Below are positions 17,286-27,206 of a stretch of DNA of 64,000 nt, in pieces. This DNA comes from Pyrinomonadaceae bacterium (GTDB taxonomy: Bacteria; Acidobacteriota; Blastocatellia; Pyrinomonadales; Pyrinomonadaceae), in the NCBI GenBank assembly GCA_021463165.1, contig JAJTWY010000004.1:186001-250000 (forward strand), written 5' to 3'. The position numbers and the translations under genes are program-made. How positions within the stretch are numbered: position 1 is the first letter of the stretch; each line of letters starts with the position of its first letter. The notes beneath the pieces were generated by a model, which was not told where the DNA came from, did not search any database, and was given only the letters and a program-made list of their open reading frames with translations.

Positions 17286-17306
17286 ATCTTACAATATCAG
17301 TAAGAT
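17286..17306. promoter_or_regulatory. Palindrome in the promoter region of the primase-ligase operon
   Basis: ATCTTAC (17286-17292) and GTAAGAT (17300-17306) form a perfect 7-bp inverted repeat with a 7-base spacer, 22 bases before the ATG at 17264. On the minus strand a TTTACA lies just upstream, and the downstream arm contains TAAGAT, a possible -10 box at 18-base spacing. The palindrome would therefore overlap the core promoter, as a repressor operator does. It could alternatively act as an RNA hairpin in the leader. Confidence 0.5.
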
Positions 17307-17374
17307 ACGTGTAAACAACTTCCTCTCAATACAAGTGATGATACAAAACACAAACTGTGCAACAGTGCATTCGG

Positions 17375-17403
17375 AAAAATGGCCCAGACATTTCTGAGCC
17401 ATT
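17375..17403 (-). terminator. Intrinsic terminator downstream of ahcY
   Basis: On the minus strand AATGGC and GCCATT form the outer stem, with AGA/TCT inside. They span 17378-17403 and are followed by a run of T. It begins 11 bases after the ahcY stop codon. It separates the metK-ahcY genes from the primase-ligase operon downstream. Confidence 0.65.
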
Positions 17404-17413
17404 GATCAAACAG

Positions 17414-18790
<1,377 letters not shown>

Positions 18791-18804
18791 GGTACGAGGA
18801 GCGG

Positions 18805-19968
18805 TTAGCCGTTCGCGGCCTTGTGTTCCTCAGCTGCGGACCTCAACGCTTCTGCCTTGTCCGTTTTTTCCCATGAAAATTCGTCGTTAGCACGGCCGAA
18901 GTGTCCGAAGCGAGCGGTTGCCTTATAGATCGGGCGGCGAAGATCCAGAGTCTCGATGATCGCCTTTGGCGTAAGGGTAAAATTCTCGCGGACGATGTCC
19001 GAAATGCGTTCGTCATCGATCATTCCAGTGCCATGGCTGTCGATCAAAACTGAAACCGGTTCCGCAACTCCAATAGCGTAAGCTAACTGAACAGTACACT
19101 TATCGGCAAGGCCTGCTGCGACAACATTCTTTGCGATGTAACGGGCCATATAGGCCGCCGAGCGATCGACCTTCGTCGGATCTTTACCCGAAAAAGCACC
19201 GCCGCCGTGTGGGGCATACCCGCCATACGTGTCAACAATGATCTTACGCCCGGTAACACCTGCATCACCCATTGGACCGCCTATAACGAACTTGCCGGTC
19301 GGGTTAATGTGATATTTGGTGTTCTCATCGATCATTTCGGCAGGAATTACCGGCTTAATGACGTGCTCCATAATGTCGGAGCGAATATCTTCGATGTCAA
19401 GGTCAGCCGTCTGCGAGGAGATAACGACCGCCTCGACACGAAATGGCCTGCCATCGCGATATTCGATAGAGACCTGTGATTTTCCGTCGGGACGCAGATA
19501 TGGGATCGTCCCGTCGCGGCGAACTTCGCTGAGGCGACGCGTCAGATTATGAGCCATCTGAATGGGCATCGGCATCAGTTCAGGCGTTTCGTTACATGCA
19601 AAGCCAAACATTAGGCCCTGATCGCCAGCGCCACCGGTATCAACACCCTGAGCAATATCCGGCGATTGCGTGCCGATGGCGTCAACAACCGAGCACGTAT
19701 TCGAATCGTAGCCAAACTCGGCATCGTTGTAGCCGATCTCTTGGATCGTATCGCGGATGATCTGCTTATAATTGACCTTCGCGTTCGTTGTGATCTCACC
19801 AGCAACAACTGCGAGGCCTGTCGTTACGAGCGTTTCGCATGCGACGCGTGCAGTTGGGTCCTGCTCGAGGATCGCGTCCAAAATGGCATCCGAAATGTTA
19901 TCCGCGATCTTGTCCGGATGGCCTTCGGTGACCGACTCGGAAGTGAATAGAAAATTACCGTTACTCAA
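18805..19968 (-). CDS. metK: Methionine adenosyltransferase (SAM synthetase)
   Basis: Makes S-adenosylmethionine from methionine and ATP. Signature segments are [48 protein letters not shown], the catalytic-loop [21 protein letters not shown] and [23 protein letters not shown]. The 387-residue length is normal. The only start giving the usual N-terminus is a TTG at 19968, with GGAG 12 bases upstream; no ATG fits, so weak initiation is part of this gene. A good sigma70 promoter lies at 20031-20059, leaving a leader of about 55 bases. Confidence 0.97.
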   Translation of the reverse strand: MSNGNFLFTSESVTEGHPDKIADNISDAILDAILEQDPTARVACETLVTTGLAVVAGEITTNAKVNYKQIIRDTIQEIGYNDAEFGYDSNTCSVVDAIGTQSPDIAQGVDTGGAGDQGLMFGFACNETPELMPMPIQMAHNLTRRLSEVRRDGTIPYLRPDGKSQVSIEYRDGRPFRVEAVVISSQTADLDIEDIRSDIMEHVIKPVIPAEMIDENTKYHINPTGKFVIGGPMGDAGVTGRKIIVDTYGGYAPHGGGAFSGKDPTKVDRSAAYMARYIAKNVVAAGLADKCTVQLAYAIGVAEPVSVLIDSHGTGMIDDERISDIVRENFTLTPKAIIETLDLRRPIYKATARFGHFGRANDEFSWEKTDKAEALRSAAEEHKAANG

Positions 19969-20030
19969 TTGTTTAGCTAACTCCTTTATAGCGCTGTCTA
20001 TTGAAATCCTTGGTAGATAACAAAACGAGA

Positions 20031-20059
20031 ATCATAGCATTTTACCAGGGAAGTGTCAA
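20031..20059 (-). promoter_or_regulatory. Predicted sigma70 promoter of metK
   Basis: On the minus strand a perfect TTGACA (20054-20059) and TATGAT (20031-20036) are 17 bases apart, the canonical spacing. Transcription should begin near 20024, giving a leader of about 55 bases before the TTG start of metK. This is one of the best consensus matches in the window. Confidence 0.65.
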
Positions 20060-20101
20060 AAAGGTGGGAGCCAACCATACCGTCCGCAGTTCACCGCATA
20101 G

Positions 20102-20374
20102 TTATCGCGTCTGATAATAGAGATTATGTACGATTCTATCCGCCTGGGATGTGTCCCAGCCTCCGATCCGCTCGTCAAGTACCAAGAACACGCGCGTCCC
20201 AAAAAGTGGCCTTGTCGAGAGATTTAAGTTGTCTCTAGTTGCCAGTTGACCATCTGTGCCAACCAAGGCCAGGCTTGGGCGCCACATAGCTTCAAGTTCG
20301 GAGCTTACGGCTAAACCCGCGCGTCCCAAACTAATTCCTGTTCGGAAGATCCTTGTTATCCGGAACCACAACAC
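20102..20374 (-). other. Doubtful 90-codon frame in the 448-base gap between bfn and metK
   Basis: The gap 19969-20416 holds the metK promoter, and upstream of it a minus-strand frame starting with GTG at 20374. The translation (for example GRAGLAVSSELEAMWRPSLALV and TRPLFGTRVFLVLDERIGGW) looks protein-like, but no Shine-Dalgarno precedes it and I cannot place it in a family. A CTGGGA/TCCCAG hairpin lies at 20144-20159, and CGCGCGTCCCAAA occurs twice (near 20191 and 20319). It may be a gene remnant or chance. Confidence 0.25.
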
Positions 20375-20416
20375 TTTGGAAGTGTATCACAGACGAAACA
20401 AAATAGCAAGTAAAAA

Positions 20417-20893
20417 TCACCCGATCAGCTCCGGCCATTCATCTATCGGCGTATCGGTTTCATCGGGAACGGTCGTGCTTGACTGGGCAGAAAGATCAAT
20501 GACCTTCTGTTCGACGAATATGGGACAATCCAGACGCAGGGCGAGAGCGATGGCGTCGGATGGGCGCGCGTCTATGAAGACTGGATCGCCGTTCTTGTCC
20601 AGTAACTCGACACGCGCATAGAAGGTATTTTCGAGCAGATCGGTAATGACAACGCGACCGGCAGTTAGTTCGCATTCAAGGATGACGTTCCGGAGCAGAT
20701 CATGTGTCATCGGGCGTTGAGGAACAACTTTCTCGATCTCGAGGGCGATGGCGTTGGCCTCGAAGGCTCCTACCCATATCGGAAGTACGGTTTCTGATTC
20801 GGTTCCTTTCAGGACGACAATTGGAGTGTTGGTATTCGGGTCCATGATAAGGGCTCCGATCTTTACCTCGACCTGTGTTTGCTCTTTACTCAT
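20417..20893 (-). CDS. Bifunctional nuclease family protein (DUF151)
   Basis: The 158-residue product matches the BFN/DUF151 fold along its length: VVLKGTESETVLPIWVGAFEANAIALEIEKV, RPMTHDLLRNVI, and FIDARPSDAIALALRLDCPIFVEQKVID. Plant and bacterial members were described as nucleases with RNase and DNase activity. Its exact role in bacteria is unclear. It ends in an acidic, Pro-containing tail. Its ATG lies 3 bases after the miaB stop, so the two genes are cotranscribed. A cytoplasmic location is expected. Confidence 0.88.
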   Translation of the reverse strand: MSKEQTQVEVKIGALIMDPNTNTPIVVLKGTESETVLPIWVGAFEANAIALEIEKVVPQRPMTHDLLRNVILECELTAGRVVITDLLENTFYARVELLDKNGDPVFIDARPSDAIALALRLDCPIFVEQKVIDLSAQSSTTVPDETDTPIDEWPELIG

Positions 20894-20896
20894 CTT

Positions 20897-22222
20897 TTAA
20901 GCCAGCCGTCCAAAAAGTGAATTCGCCTTGATATCGGTTATCTCGACATCGACTACGTTGCCAAGCAGTTCACTGGAGCCTTCGAAATTTACCACCTTGT
21001 GACAGGTCGAATGGCCCGATAGGCCATTTGCGTTGCGTGCCGAACGGCCTTCGACAAGAACCTTGACTTTCTTGTTGAGATATCGCCTTATTCGCTCATT
21101 CTGAGTTGCCCTCTGAACCCGTTCGAGTTCCAGGAAGCGGAGCGTCTTTTCGGCCGGCGAAACATCGTCTTCCATATCAAAAGCCGGCGTTCCGGGCCTC
21201 GGCGAGTATTTGAATATATAGGCCATATCAAAGCCGCAGTATTCGACCATCTTGACCGTATCACGGAAGTCGGCTTCTGTTTCGCCCGGAAAGCCGACGA
21301 TGATGTCGGTGGTCAGAGCGATATCGCGATGCGATGAACGCAGACGATCGATCTTTTCGAAGTACTTCTCGATGGTGTGGCCGCGCTTCATTCTTTTGAG
21401 AGTATTGTTCGAACCCGACTGGACCGGCAGATGTACCCAGTTGCAGAGATTTTCGTGGTCTTCGATCGCATCGACGATGTCGTTGCGAAAATCCCGGGGA
21501 AACGACGTTGTAAATTTGATCCGCTCCATTCCGGTTTCGGCAACCGCGCGGAGTAGTTTTGTAAATGCCGACTTCCCTTCAAATCCTTCAAGGCCTGCGG
21601 CGGTTTCCGGCCGGTAGCTGTTCACGTTCTGCCCTATCAAGTGGACTTCCCTAACGCCCTTTTCCTTCAGCTCGGAAACCTGTCGGACAATTTTAGCAGC
21701 CGAAAAGCTTCGCTCGCGGCCGCGTGAGAACGGCACAATGCAATATGTACAGAATTTATTGCAGCCCTCAATGATCGGTACAAAGGCGACGTACGGCGAA
21801 TGCCGATGAGTATCGGCCACGGTCCAATCGTAATCATCCTCGCGTTCACCAACGTCGACGATCTTTCGCTTTTTTCCAAGGGTTTCGTTAACGGCATGGG
21901 AAACCCGACCGAGAGCCCGTGTTCCGAGCACGAAGTCAACGCCCTGGACCTTCTGGAAGAGTGTTTCGCCTTCGAGTTGCGCAACGCAGCCCATTACGCC
22001 GACGACGGGCTTTTTGCGGCCGGAGTTTCGAACGCGGCCAACACGAGTAAAGAGCTTATGTTCTGCCTTTTCACGAACCGAGCAGGTGTTGAAGATAACG
22101 ACGTCAGCGACGCTTTCGTCCGGTGTCATCTCGTAGCCGTCCTTCTCGAGCGTCGTCGAGATGCGCTCGGAATCCGAGACATTCATTTGACAGCCAAAAG
22201 TTTCGAGATACACTTTTTTCAT
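20897..22222 (-). CDS. miaB: tRNA-2-methylthio-N6-isopentenyladenosine synthase MiaB
   Basis: Radical-SAM methylthiotransferase that modifies A37 of tRNAs. The 441-residue protein has three N-terminal cluster cysteines (LETFGCQMN, FNTCSVREKAE, VMGCVAQ), the radical-SAM motif CNKFCTYCIVPFSRGRERS, the RGHTIEKYFEKI region and a C-terminal TRAM domain. The start is the ATG at 22222, matching the family N-terminus MKKVYLETFGCQMN. This ATG is separated by only 2 bases from the ATG of the divergent dnaE gene. A TGGACA-16-TATAAT promoter inside dnaE fits it. It forms an operon with the downstream bifunctional nuclease gene. Confidence 0.96.
   Translation of the reverse strand: MKKVYLETFGCQMNVSDSERISTTLEKDGYEMTPDESVADVVIFNTCSVREKAEHKLFTRVGRVRNSGRKKPVVGVMGCVAQLEGETLFQKVQGVDFVLGTRALGRVSHAVNETLGKKRKIVDVGEREDDYDWTVADTHRHSPYVAFVPIIEGCNKFCTYCIVPFSRGRERSFSAAKIVRQVSELKEKGVREVHLIGQNVNSYRPETAAGLEGFEGKSAFTKLLRAVAETGMERIKFTTSFPRDFRNDIVDAIEDHENLCNWVHLPVQSGSNNTLKRMKRGHTIEKYFEKIDRLRSSHRDIALTTDIIVGFPGETEADFRDTVKMVEYCGFDMAYIFKYSPRPGTPAFDMEDDVSPAEKTLRFLELERVQRATQNERIRRYLNKKVKVLVEGRSARNANGLSGHSTCHKVVNFEGSSELLGNVVDVEITDIKANSLFGRLA
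22187..22214 (+). promoter_or_regulatory. Predicted dnaE promoter, inside the miaB coding region
   Basis: TTGACA (22187-22192) and TACACT (22209-22214) are spaced by 16 bases. Transcription would start near 22221, about 4 bases before the dnaE ATG at 22225, giving a leaderless or nearly leaderless mRNA. The site lies within the first dozen codons of miaB on the other strand. No Shine-Dalgarno precedes the dnaE ATG, which agrees with leaderless translation. Confidence 0.5.
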
Positions 22223-22224
22223 AT

Positions 22225-25200
22225 ATGGCGAACCCAGATGAACGGCCCGTTTTCGGAGCAAAAGACTTCGTTCACCTGCACCTGCACTCCGATTATAGCC
22301 TGTTACAAAGTACTGTCCAACTAAAGCCCTTGGCGAAAAGGCTTAAGGAATTGGGTATGAAAGCCTGTGCGATAACCGACTATGGCAATATGTACGGGGC
22401 GGTTTCGTTCTTCAACACGATGGCTTCGAACGGCATCCTGCCGATCGTCGGGCTCGAAGCCCATATTCAGTTCGGAAGCAGATTCGACCGGACCTCGGCG
22501 GTAGGTGCCGGCGAACTTGGTTACTACAACCTGATCCTTCTCGCCAAAGACATGACGGGATATCACAACCTCGTCCATCTTTCTTCAAAAGCCTTTACCG
22601 AAGGCCTGCATTTCAAGCCGCGGATGGATATCGATCTTCTTTCGCAGCATAGCGAAGGGCTGATAGGACTTTCTGGGGGCATACACGGGCCAGTGGCCCA
22701 TTTTCTGTTGGCGGGAAACGTGGAAAAGGCTCTCGCGAATGCGATGAACTTTCGCGATATCTTTGGAGCGGAGAACTTTTTTCTTGAAATACAGGATCAC
22801 GCCGACGAACATTCCGCAAAACTTACTTCGGAGATCAATTCCCTGTCTCGGACATCCGGCATTCCACTCGCCGCGACGAACAATGTCCACTACCTGAACA
22901 AGGAGGACGCCCGGGCCCAGAAGGTACTTATCGCCATCGGTGAAGGCCGGACTCTAGGGCCTGCGGGAGATGACGAAGTACCGCTCCGCTACCTGCGCTC
23001 GGCCGAAGAGATGTGGGAGATATTCGGCAGTGAATTTCCTGAGGCGCTGACGAATACGGTCAGGATCGCAGAGATGTGCGATGTCAAGATCCCTCAGGGG
23101 GACAAGGTTCGCCAGCTTCCGAGTTTCCCGATACCCGTTTCCGCAGGAGATGTGGACGAAAATGAGTATTTCGAGAAGGTGATTTGGGAGGGGTTCGAGG
23201 ACCGGAAGCGTACCGAATGGGAGCCGATGCTTGAGCTGGGAACGCTAACCCACAGCCTCGAGGAATACGAAGAGCGGCTGCGGACCGAGATCGATACGAT
23301 CAAGCGGATGGGGTTTCCGGGCTACTTCCTGATCGTATGGGATTTCATCGCTTATGCCAGGGAGAAAAAGATCCCCGTAGGGCCGGGCCGAGGTTCGGCT
23401 GCGGGTTCGCTCGCAGCCTACTGCCTGCGGATAACCGATGTCGATCCCATCCAGTATGACCTCCTTTTTGAGCGGTTCCTTAATTCCGAACGGATCAGTA
23501 TGCCAGATATCGATATTGACTTCTGCATTCGGGGCCGCGGCGACGTGATCGATCATGTGACCGATTCGTACGGCAAGGATTCGGTTTGCCAGATCATTAC
23601 CTTTGGGACATTGGCCTCGAGAGCCGCCATAAAGGATGTCGGCCGGGCTTTGAATATGCCCTACGGTGATGTCGAAAAAATAGCCAAACTCATCCCACCG
23701 CCGATTCGCGGACGCAACGTTAGCATCTCGCAGGCTTTGGAAACGGTTCCAGAGCTGAAGGCCGCGGTCAAAGATCCGAAGGTCAAGGAACTCGTCGATC
23801 TGGCCCTTCGCATCGAAGGCTGTTCGCGGCATACATCGGTTCACGCGGCCGGGGTTGTTATCAGCCCGAAACCACTGCACGAGCTAGTGCCCGTTGCGAT
23901 CTCCGGCAAGGATGAACTTACGAGCCAGTATCCGATGGGTGACCTGGAAAAGGTCGGGATGCTCAAGATGGACTTTCTGGGCTTAACGACGCTGACCGTG
24001 ATCGCTGACTGTCTGGCTTCGATGAAAGAGCGGCTCGGTGTAACCATAGACTGGGCCAAGATCCCGACCAACGATGCAAAGACGATGGAGCTTTTTGGCG
24101 AGGGCCGGACGGAAGCGATATTTCAGTTCGAATCTTCGGGCATGGCCGATATGTGTCGAAGGCTCCGGCCAAAGCAGCTTGAGGATCTTTCTGCACTGAA
24201 CGCTCTTTATCGTCCGGGGCCTCTCGACGGTGGGATGATCGACGATTTTATCGATCGCCATCGCGGTATCAAACCGGTCGAATATCTTTTGCCGGAGATG
24301 GAGGAGATCCTCGGCAATACCTTCGGCGTGCTGGTCTATCAGGAGCAGATCATGCAGCTTGCCCAGAAATTGGCTGGGTATAGCCTCGGCCAGGCAGACC
24401 TGATGCGACGGGCGATGGGCAAAAAGAAGGTCGAGGAAATGGCTCTTCATGAAGAAACCTTTGTGAGCGGAGCTGTTGCGAACAAGATCCCTAAGAAGAC
24501 AGCTAAAGAGATCTTTGATCTGATGGCAAAGTTTGCCGATTACGGTTTCAACCGAAGCCATTCAATGGCCTACGCGGTACTCGCGTTTCAGACCGCCTAT
24601 CTTAAAGCCCACTATCCTGCCTACTTTTACGCTGCTGTTCTTTCCCACGAAGCGCAGGACAGCGCGAAGGTTTACAAATATTCGACCGAATTGAAGTCGA
24701 TGGGGCTGAGACTGCTGCCTCCCGACGTAAATGAGAGCGGCAACGGGTTTACGCCGGTGGATGATACCGTTCGCTACGGGCTTACGGCGATCAAGGGTAT
24801 GGGCTCGTCGAGCGTTGCGGCGATTGTCGAGGCGCGAAAACAAGGTAAATTTACGTCGATATTCGATTTTTGCTCAAGGCTCGGACCGACGGCGTTGAAC
24901 CGGCGTGGGCTGGAAAGCTTGATCGCGGCCGGAGCCTTCGACTCGATGGCGCCGGAAGGCGCGGAGCCCCGCTTGTGGAGAGCAAGGCTTCAGGCGGCGA
25001 TCGAACCGGCTCTCGCTCAGGGGCAGAGGACGGCGGAAGATCTTTTGCGCGGGCAATCGGGGCTGTTCGGGGGACCGGAAAGCGCTGCCGAAGAGCAAGA
25101 ATTGCCCGAAGCCGAAGCCTGGAGTCCGACCGAACTTGCCTCGCGGGAAAAGGCGGCGATCGGTTTTTACCTTTCGGTCCACCCGCTCGACAATTACAAA

Positions 25201-25752
25201 GAGCTTCTCGACACCTTACACCTGAAAAACATCGCAGACATCGGTGAGGCGAATGCCGGCGAACAGGCGAAACTGGCAGGCATGATCACCGGCCTACAGG
25301 TTCGAACGAGCAAGAAGGGCAGGCGATTTGCGATGTTCCGGTTCGAGGATAGATCGTCCGGGATAAAGGGCGTTGTGCTTGGCGATAGTTTTACTAAGCT
25401 GAGTATGATGCTTGCCGACGACCAGATGTTCATCGCGGAAGGTAAGATCGAGGCTTCGGACGGCCAGGAACCGACCTTCATGATCAACGAACTGCAGTTG
25501 CTTGACGATGCCGTTGCGGGCAGCGCTCGGGCCGTCGAGATCACCGTTCCGGCTGAGAAGGGAGATGACGGCTATTTCGAATCGCTGTATTCCATTCTCG
25601 AACGCGAACGCGGCGGTTGCGGAGTGGTGATCTCGCTCGAACTGGAGGGGGTTCGCGTTGATGTCGAAGCGGCGAGCTTAGGCATCGTCGGAAGCCGCGC
25701 CATGCAGCGAGAGCTTGAAAGCAAAGGCTGCGAGGTTAGCTGGTTGAGGTAG
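22225..25752 (+). CDS. dnaE: DNA polymerase III alpha subunit
   Basis: Replicative polymerase of the DnaE class, 1175 residues from the chosen start. The N-terminal PHP domain has HLHLHSDYSLLQ (17-28). The palm has the metal-binding PDIDIDFC near residue 428 and VGPGRGSAAGSLAAYCL. NALYRPGPLDGGMIDDFI and the fingers follow, then the helix-hairpin-helix part (NRRGLESLIAAGAFDSM) and a C-terminal OB-fold (KLAGMITGLQVRTSKKGRRFAMF). The frame is open for 34 more codons upstream inside miaB, but MANPDERPVFGAKDF directly precedes the conserved PHP start. It lies head to head with miaB, and accA follows after 22 bases. Confidence 0.97.
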   Translation: MANPDERPVFGAKDFVHLHLHSDYSLLQSTVQLKPLAKRLKELGMKACAITDYGNMYGAVSFFNTMASNGILPIVGLEAHIQFGSRFDRTSAVGAGELGYYNLILLAKDMTGYHNLVHLSSKAFTEGLHFKPRMDIDLLSQHSEGLIGLSGGIHGPVAHFLLAGNVEKALANAMNFRDIFGAENFFLEIQDHADEHSAKLTSEINSLSRTSGIPLAATNNVHYLNKEDARAQKVLIAIGEGRTLGPAGDDEVPLRYLRSAEEMWEIFGSEFPEALTNTVRIAEMCDVKIPQGDKVRQLPSFPIPVSAGDVDENEYFEKVIWEGFEDRKRTEWEPMLELGTLTHSLEEYEERLRTEIDTIKRMGFPGYFLIVWDFIAYAREKKIPVGPGRGSAAGSLAAYCLRITDVDPIQYDLLFERFLNSERISMPDIDIDFCIRGRGDVIDHVTDSYGKDSVCQIITFGTLASRAAIKDVGRALNMPYGDVEKIAKLIPPPIRGRNVSISQALETVPELKAAVKDPKVKELVDLALRIEGCSRHTSVHAAGVVISPKPLHELVPVAISGKDELTSQYPMGDLEKVGMLKMDFLGLTTLTVIADCLASMKERLGVTIDWAKIPTNDAKTMELFGEGRTEAIFQFESSGMADMCRRLRPKQLEDLSALNALYRPGPLDGGMIDDFIDRHRGIKPVEYLLPEMEEILGNTFGVLVYQEQIMQLAQKLAGYSLGQADLMRRAMGKKKVEEMALHEETFVSGAVANKIPKKTAKEIFDLMAKFADYGFNRSHSMAYAVLAFQTAYLKAHYPAYFYAAVLSHEAQDSAKVYKYSTELKSMGLRLLPPDVNESGNGFTPVDDTVRYGLTAIKGMGSSSVAAIVEARKQGKFTSIFDFCSRLGPTALNRRGLESLIAAGAFDSMAPEGAEPRLWRARLQAAIEPALAQGQRTAEDLLRGQSGLFGGPESAAEEQELPEAEAWSPTELASREKAAIGFYLSVHPLDNYKELLDTLHLKNIADIGEANAGEQAKLAGMITGLQVRTSKKGRRFAMFRFEDRSSGIKGVVLGDSFTKLSMMLADDQMFIAEGKIEASDGQEPTFMINELQLLDDAVAGSARAVEITVPAEKGDDGYFESLYSILERERGGCGVVISLELEGVRVDVEAASLGIVGSRAMQRELESKGCEVSWLR
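22293..22320 (-). promoter_or_regulatory. Predicted miaB promoter, inside the dnaE coding region
   Basis: On the minus strand TGGACA (22315-22320) and a perfect TATAAT (22293-22298) are 16 bases apart. The transcript would begin near 22286, with a leader of about 64 bases antisense to the first codons of dnaE. Together with the dnaE promoter, the two transcripts would overlap by about 65 bases at their 5' ends. Confidence 0.55.
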
Positions 25753-25774
25753 AAACAGTTAGTATTTATTCAAT

Positions 25775-26599
25775 ATGTCCGCAACCGCATTCGAACGCGT
25801 TCAGATGGCACGGCATCCCGAAAGGCCGTACGCAATGGATATCTTTACGACCGTCTTTACTGATTTCGTCGAGGTTCACGGTGACCGCCGTTTTTCTGAT
25901 GACCCGGCCATGATAACGGGGTTTGCTCGGATCGAAGGTATAGAAGTTTGCGTTGTCGGACAGCAGAAAGGCCGGGATATCAATGAACGAAGGCATCGCA
26001 ACTTTGCGATGTCAAAGCCTGAAGGCTATCGGAAAGCTCTTCGGATAATGCAGATGGCCGAGAAATTTGGCAGGCCGATAGTCACGATCATCGATACCCC
26101 GGGAGCGTATCCGGGCATTGATGCCGAAGAACGCGGCCAGGCCGAGGCTATCGCTTTCAATCTTCGCGAAATGGCCGGGTTGAAAGTTCCTATCATCGTT
26201 CTGGTTCTGGGCGAAGGCGGCAGCGGCGGAGCACTCGCGATCGGGATCGGCGATCGTGTGATGATGATGGAAAATGCCGTCTATTCTGTTATTTCGCCCG
26301 AGGGGTGCGCAGCAATATTGTGGAAGTCGGCCGAAAAAGCTCCGGAGGCGGCCGAGGGACTAAAACTTACGGCCGAAAACCTTAAAAGACTTGGCATAAT
26401 CGACGAGATCATTCCGGAACCGGAACCTTGGACGATGCCTGTCGAGGACGATAAGAAGAGCGAGGCGGCTTTCCAACGAATTGCCGGATCATTGAAAGGG
26501 AGCATACTGCGGGAGATAAAAGCGCTTTCGGTGCTTGACCGAAAGCGCCTGCTGGATGAAAGGTATGCCAAGTACCGAAAGTTGGGCGAATGGATCTAA
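25775..26599 (+). CDS. accA: Acetyl-CoA carboxylase carboxyltransferase subunit alpha
   Basis: Transfers the carboxyl group from biotin to acetyl-CoA in fatty-acid synthesis, in complex with AccD. Motifs are [101 protein letters not shown]. At 274 residues it lacks the N-terminal helical stretch of about 45 residues found in E. coli AccA; the conserved part begins almost at once. It follows dnaE by 22 bases and converges on ssb with 7 bases between stops. An 11-bp hairpin is embedded near its 3' end. Confidence 0.95.
   Translation: MSATAFERVQMARHPERPYAMDIFTTVFTDFVEVHGDRRFSDDPAMITGFARIEGIEVCVVGQQKGRDINERRHRNFAMSKPEGYRKALRIMQMAEKFGRPIVTIIDTPGAYPGIDAEERGQAEAIAFNLREMAGLKVPIIVLVLGEGGSGGALAIGIGDRVMMMENAVYSVISPEGCAAILWKSAEKAPEAAEGLKLTAENLKRLGIIDEIIPEPEPWTMPVEDDKKSEAAFQRIAGSLKGSILREIKALSVLDRKRLLDERYAKYRKLGEWI
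26522..26548. other. Perfect 11-bp inverted repeat inside the 3' end of accA
   Basis: GCGCTTTCGGT and ACCGAAAGCGC are perfect inverted copies around the 5-base loop GCTTG. The hairpin lies 51 bases before the accA stop and 59 bases beyond the ssb stop on the other strand. With only 7 bases between these convergent genes, there is no room for a terminator outside coding DNA. This hairpin could serve one or both transcripts, although no T-tract follows. Confidence 0.5.
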
Positions 26600-26606
26600 C
26601 TCAAGG

Positions 26607-27080
26607 CTAGAAAGGGATATCGTCATCGGCACCCGGCGGCGGCGAAACCGGAGCCGAGGGTGACGAGGCTGCCGACGACTTTGCCGCAGGTGCTCCGCCG
26701 CTATAGGCGGGTTGATCATCATGAGGCGGAGCGGAATAGCTGCCATCTTCGCGCCCGGCGCTAATGAATTGCATATCAGTTGCGTTGACAGCGAGCGAAT
26801 AGCGTTCCTTTCCATCCCGATCGGTCCATTCTTCTATCTGCAGGCGGCCCTCGATATAAACCGGGCGGCCTTTCGAAAGATACTTGGCGGCATTTTCGGC
26901 CTGCCTGCGCCAGAGCGTGACCTTGAACCACGTTGTTACATCCTGCAGTTCACCCGCCTTATCACGCTTTTTCTCGTTGGTTGCCATCGAGAAACTGCAG
27001 ACGGCATCGCCCTGCGGCGTATAACGAAGTTCGGGATCGCGGCCAAGATTGCCTACCAGAATGATCTTGTTGAATGACAT
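26607..27080 (-). CDS. ssb: Single-stranded DNA-binding protein
   Basis: The 157-residue protein has a standard SSB OB-fold, from NKIILVGNLGRDPELRYTP through ATNEKKRD, TTWFKVTLWRRQAENAAKYLSKGRPVYIEGRL to YSLAVNATDMQFI. A flexible Ser/Ala/Pro-rich linker follows, then the acidic tip DDDIPF that recruits repair and replication proteins. The start is supported by AGAGGA 7-8 bases before the ATG at 27080. It is convergent with accA and has its own promoter region of about 120 bases, shared with the divergent PQQ-propeller gene. Confidence 0.97.
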   Translation of the reverse strand: MSFNKIILVGNLGRDPELRYTPQGDAVCSFSMATNEKKRDKAGELQDVTTWFKVTLWRRQAENAAKYLSKGRPVYIEGRLQIEEWTDRDGKERYSLAVNATDMQFISAGREDGSYSAPPHDDQPAYSGGAPAAKSSAASSPSAPVSPPPGADDDIPF

Positions 27081-27206
27081 TTTATTTCCTCTTGAGTGTA
27101 GATTTTAGCTAACTTTCTTGTTCTGCGTGGCATCAATATAACACGACAAGGGGCGTGTGCTAAAATCTGGTTTTCGCACAAGCCGAGACCGGACGCGAAT
27201 CCCGTG

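Noticed and set aside
20102..20374. A real 90-residue gene between bfn and metK
   Set aside because: GTG start, no Shine-Dalgarno and no recognised family; listed only as a doubtful frame.
22123..22224. 34-residue N-terminal extension of DnaE within miaB
   Set aside because: Basic, low-quality sequence antisense to miaB; the conserved PHP domain starts right after the ATG at 22225.
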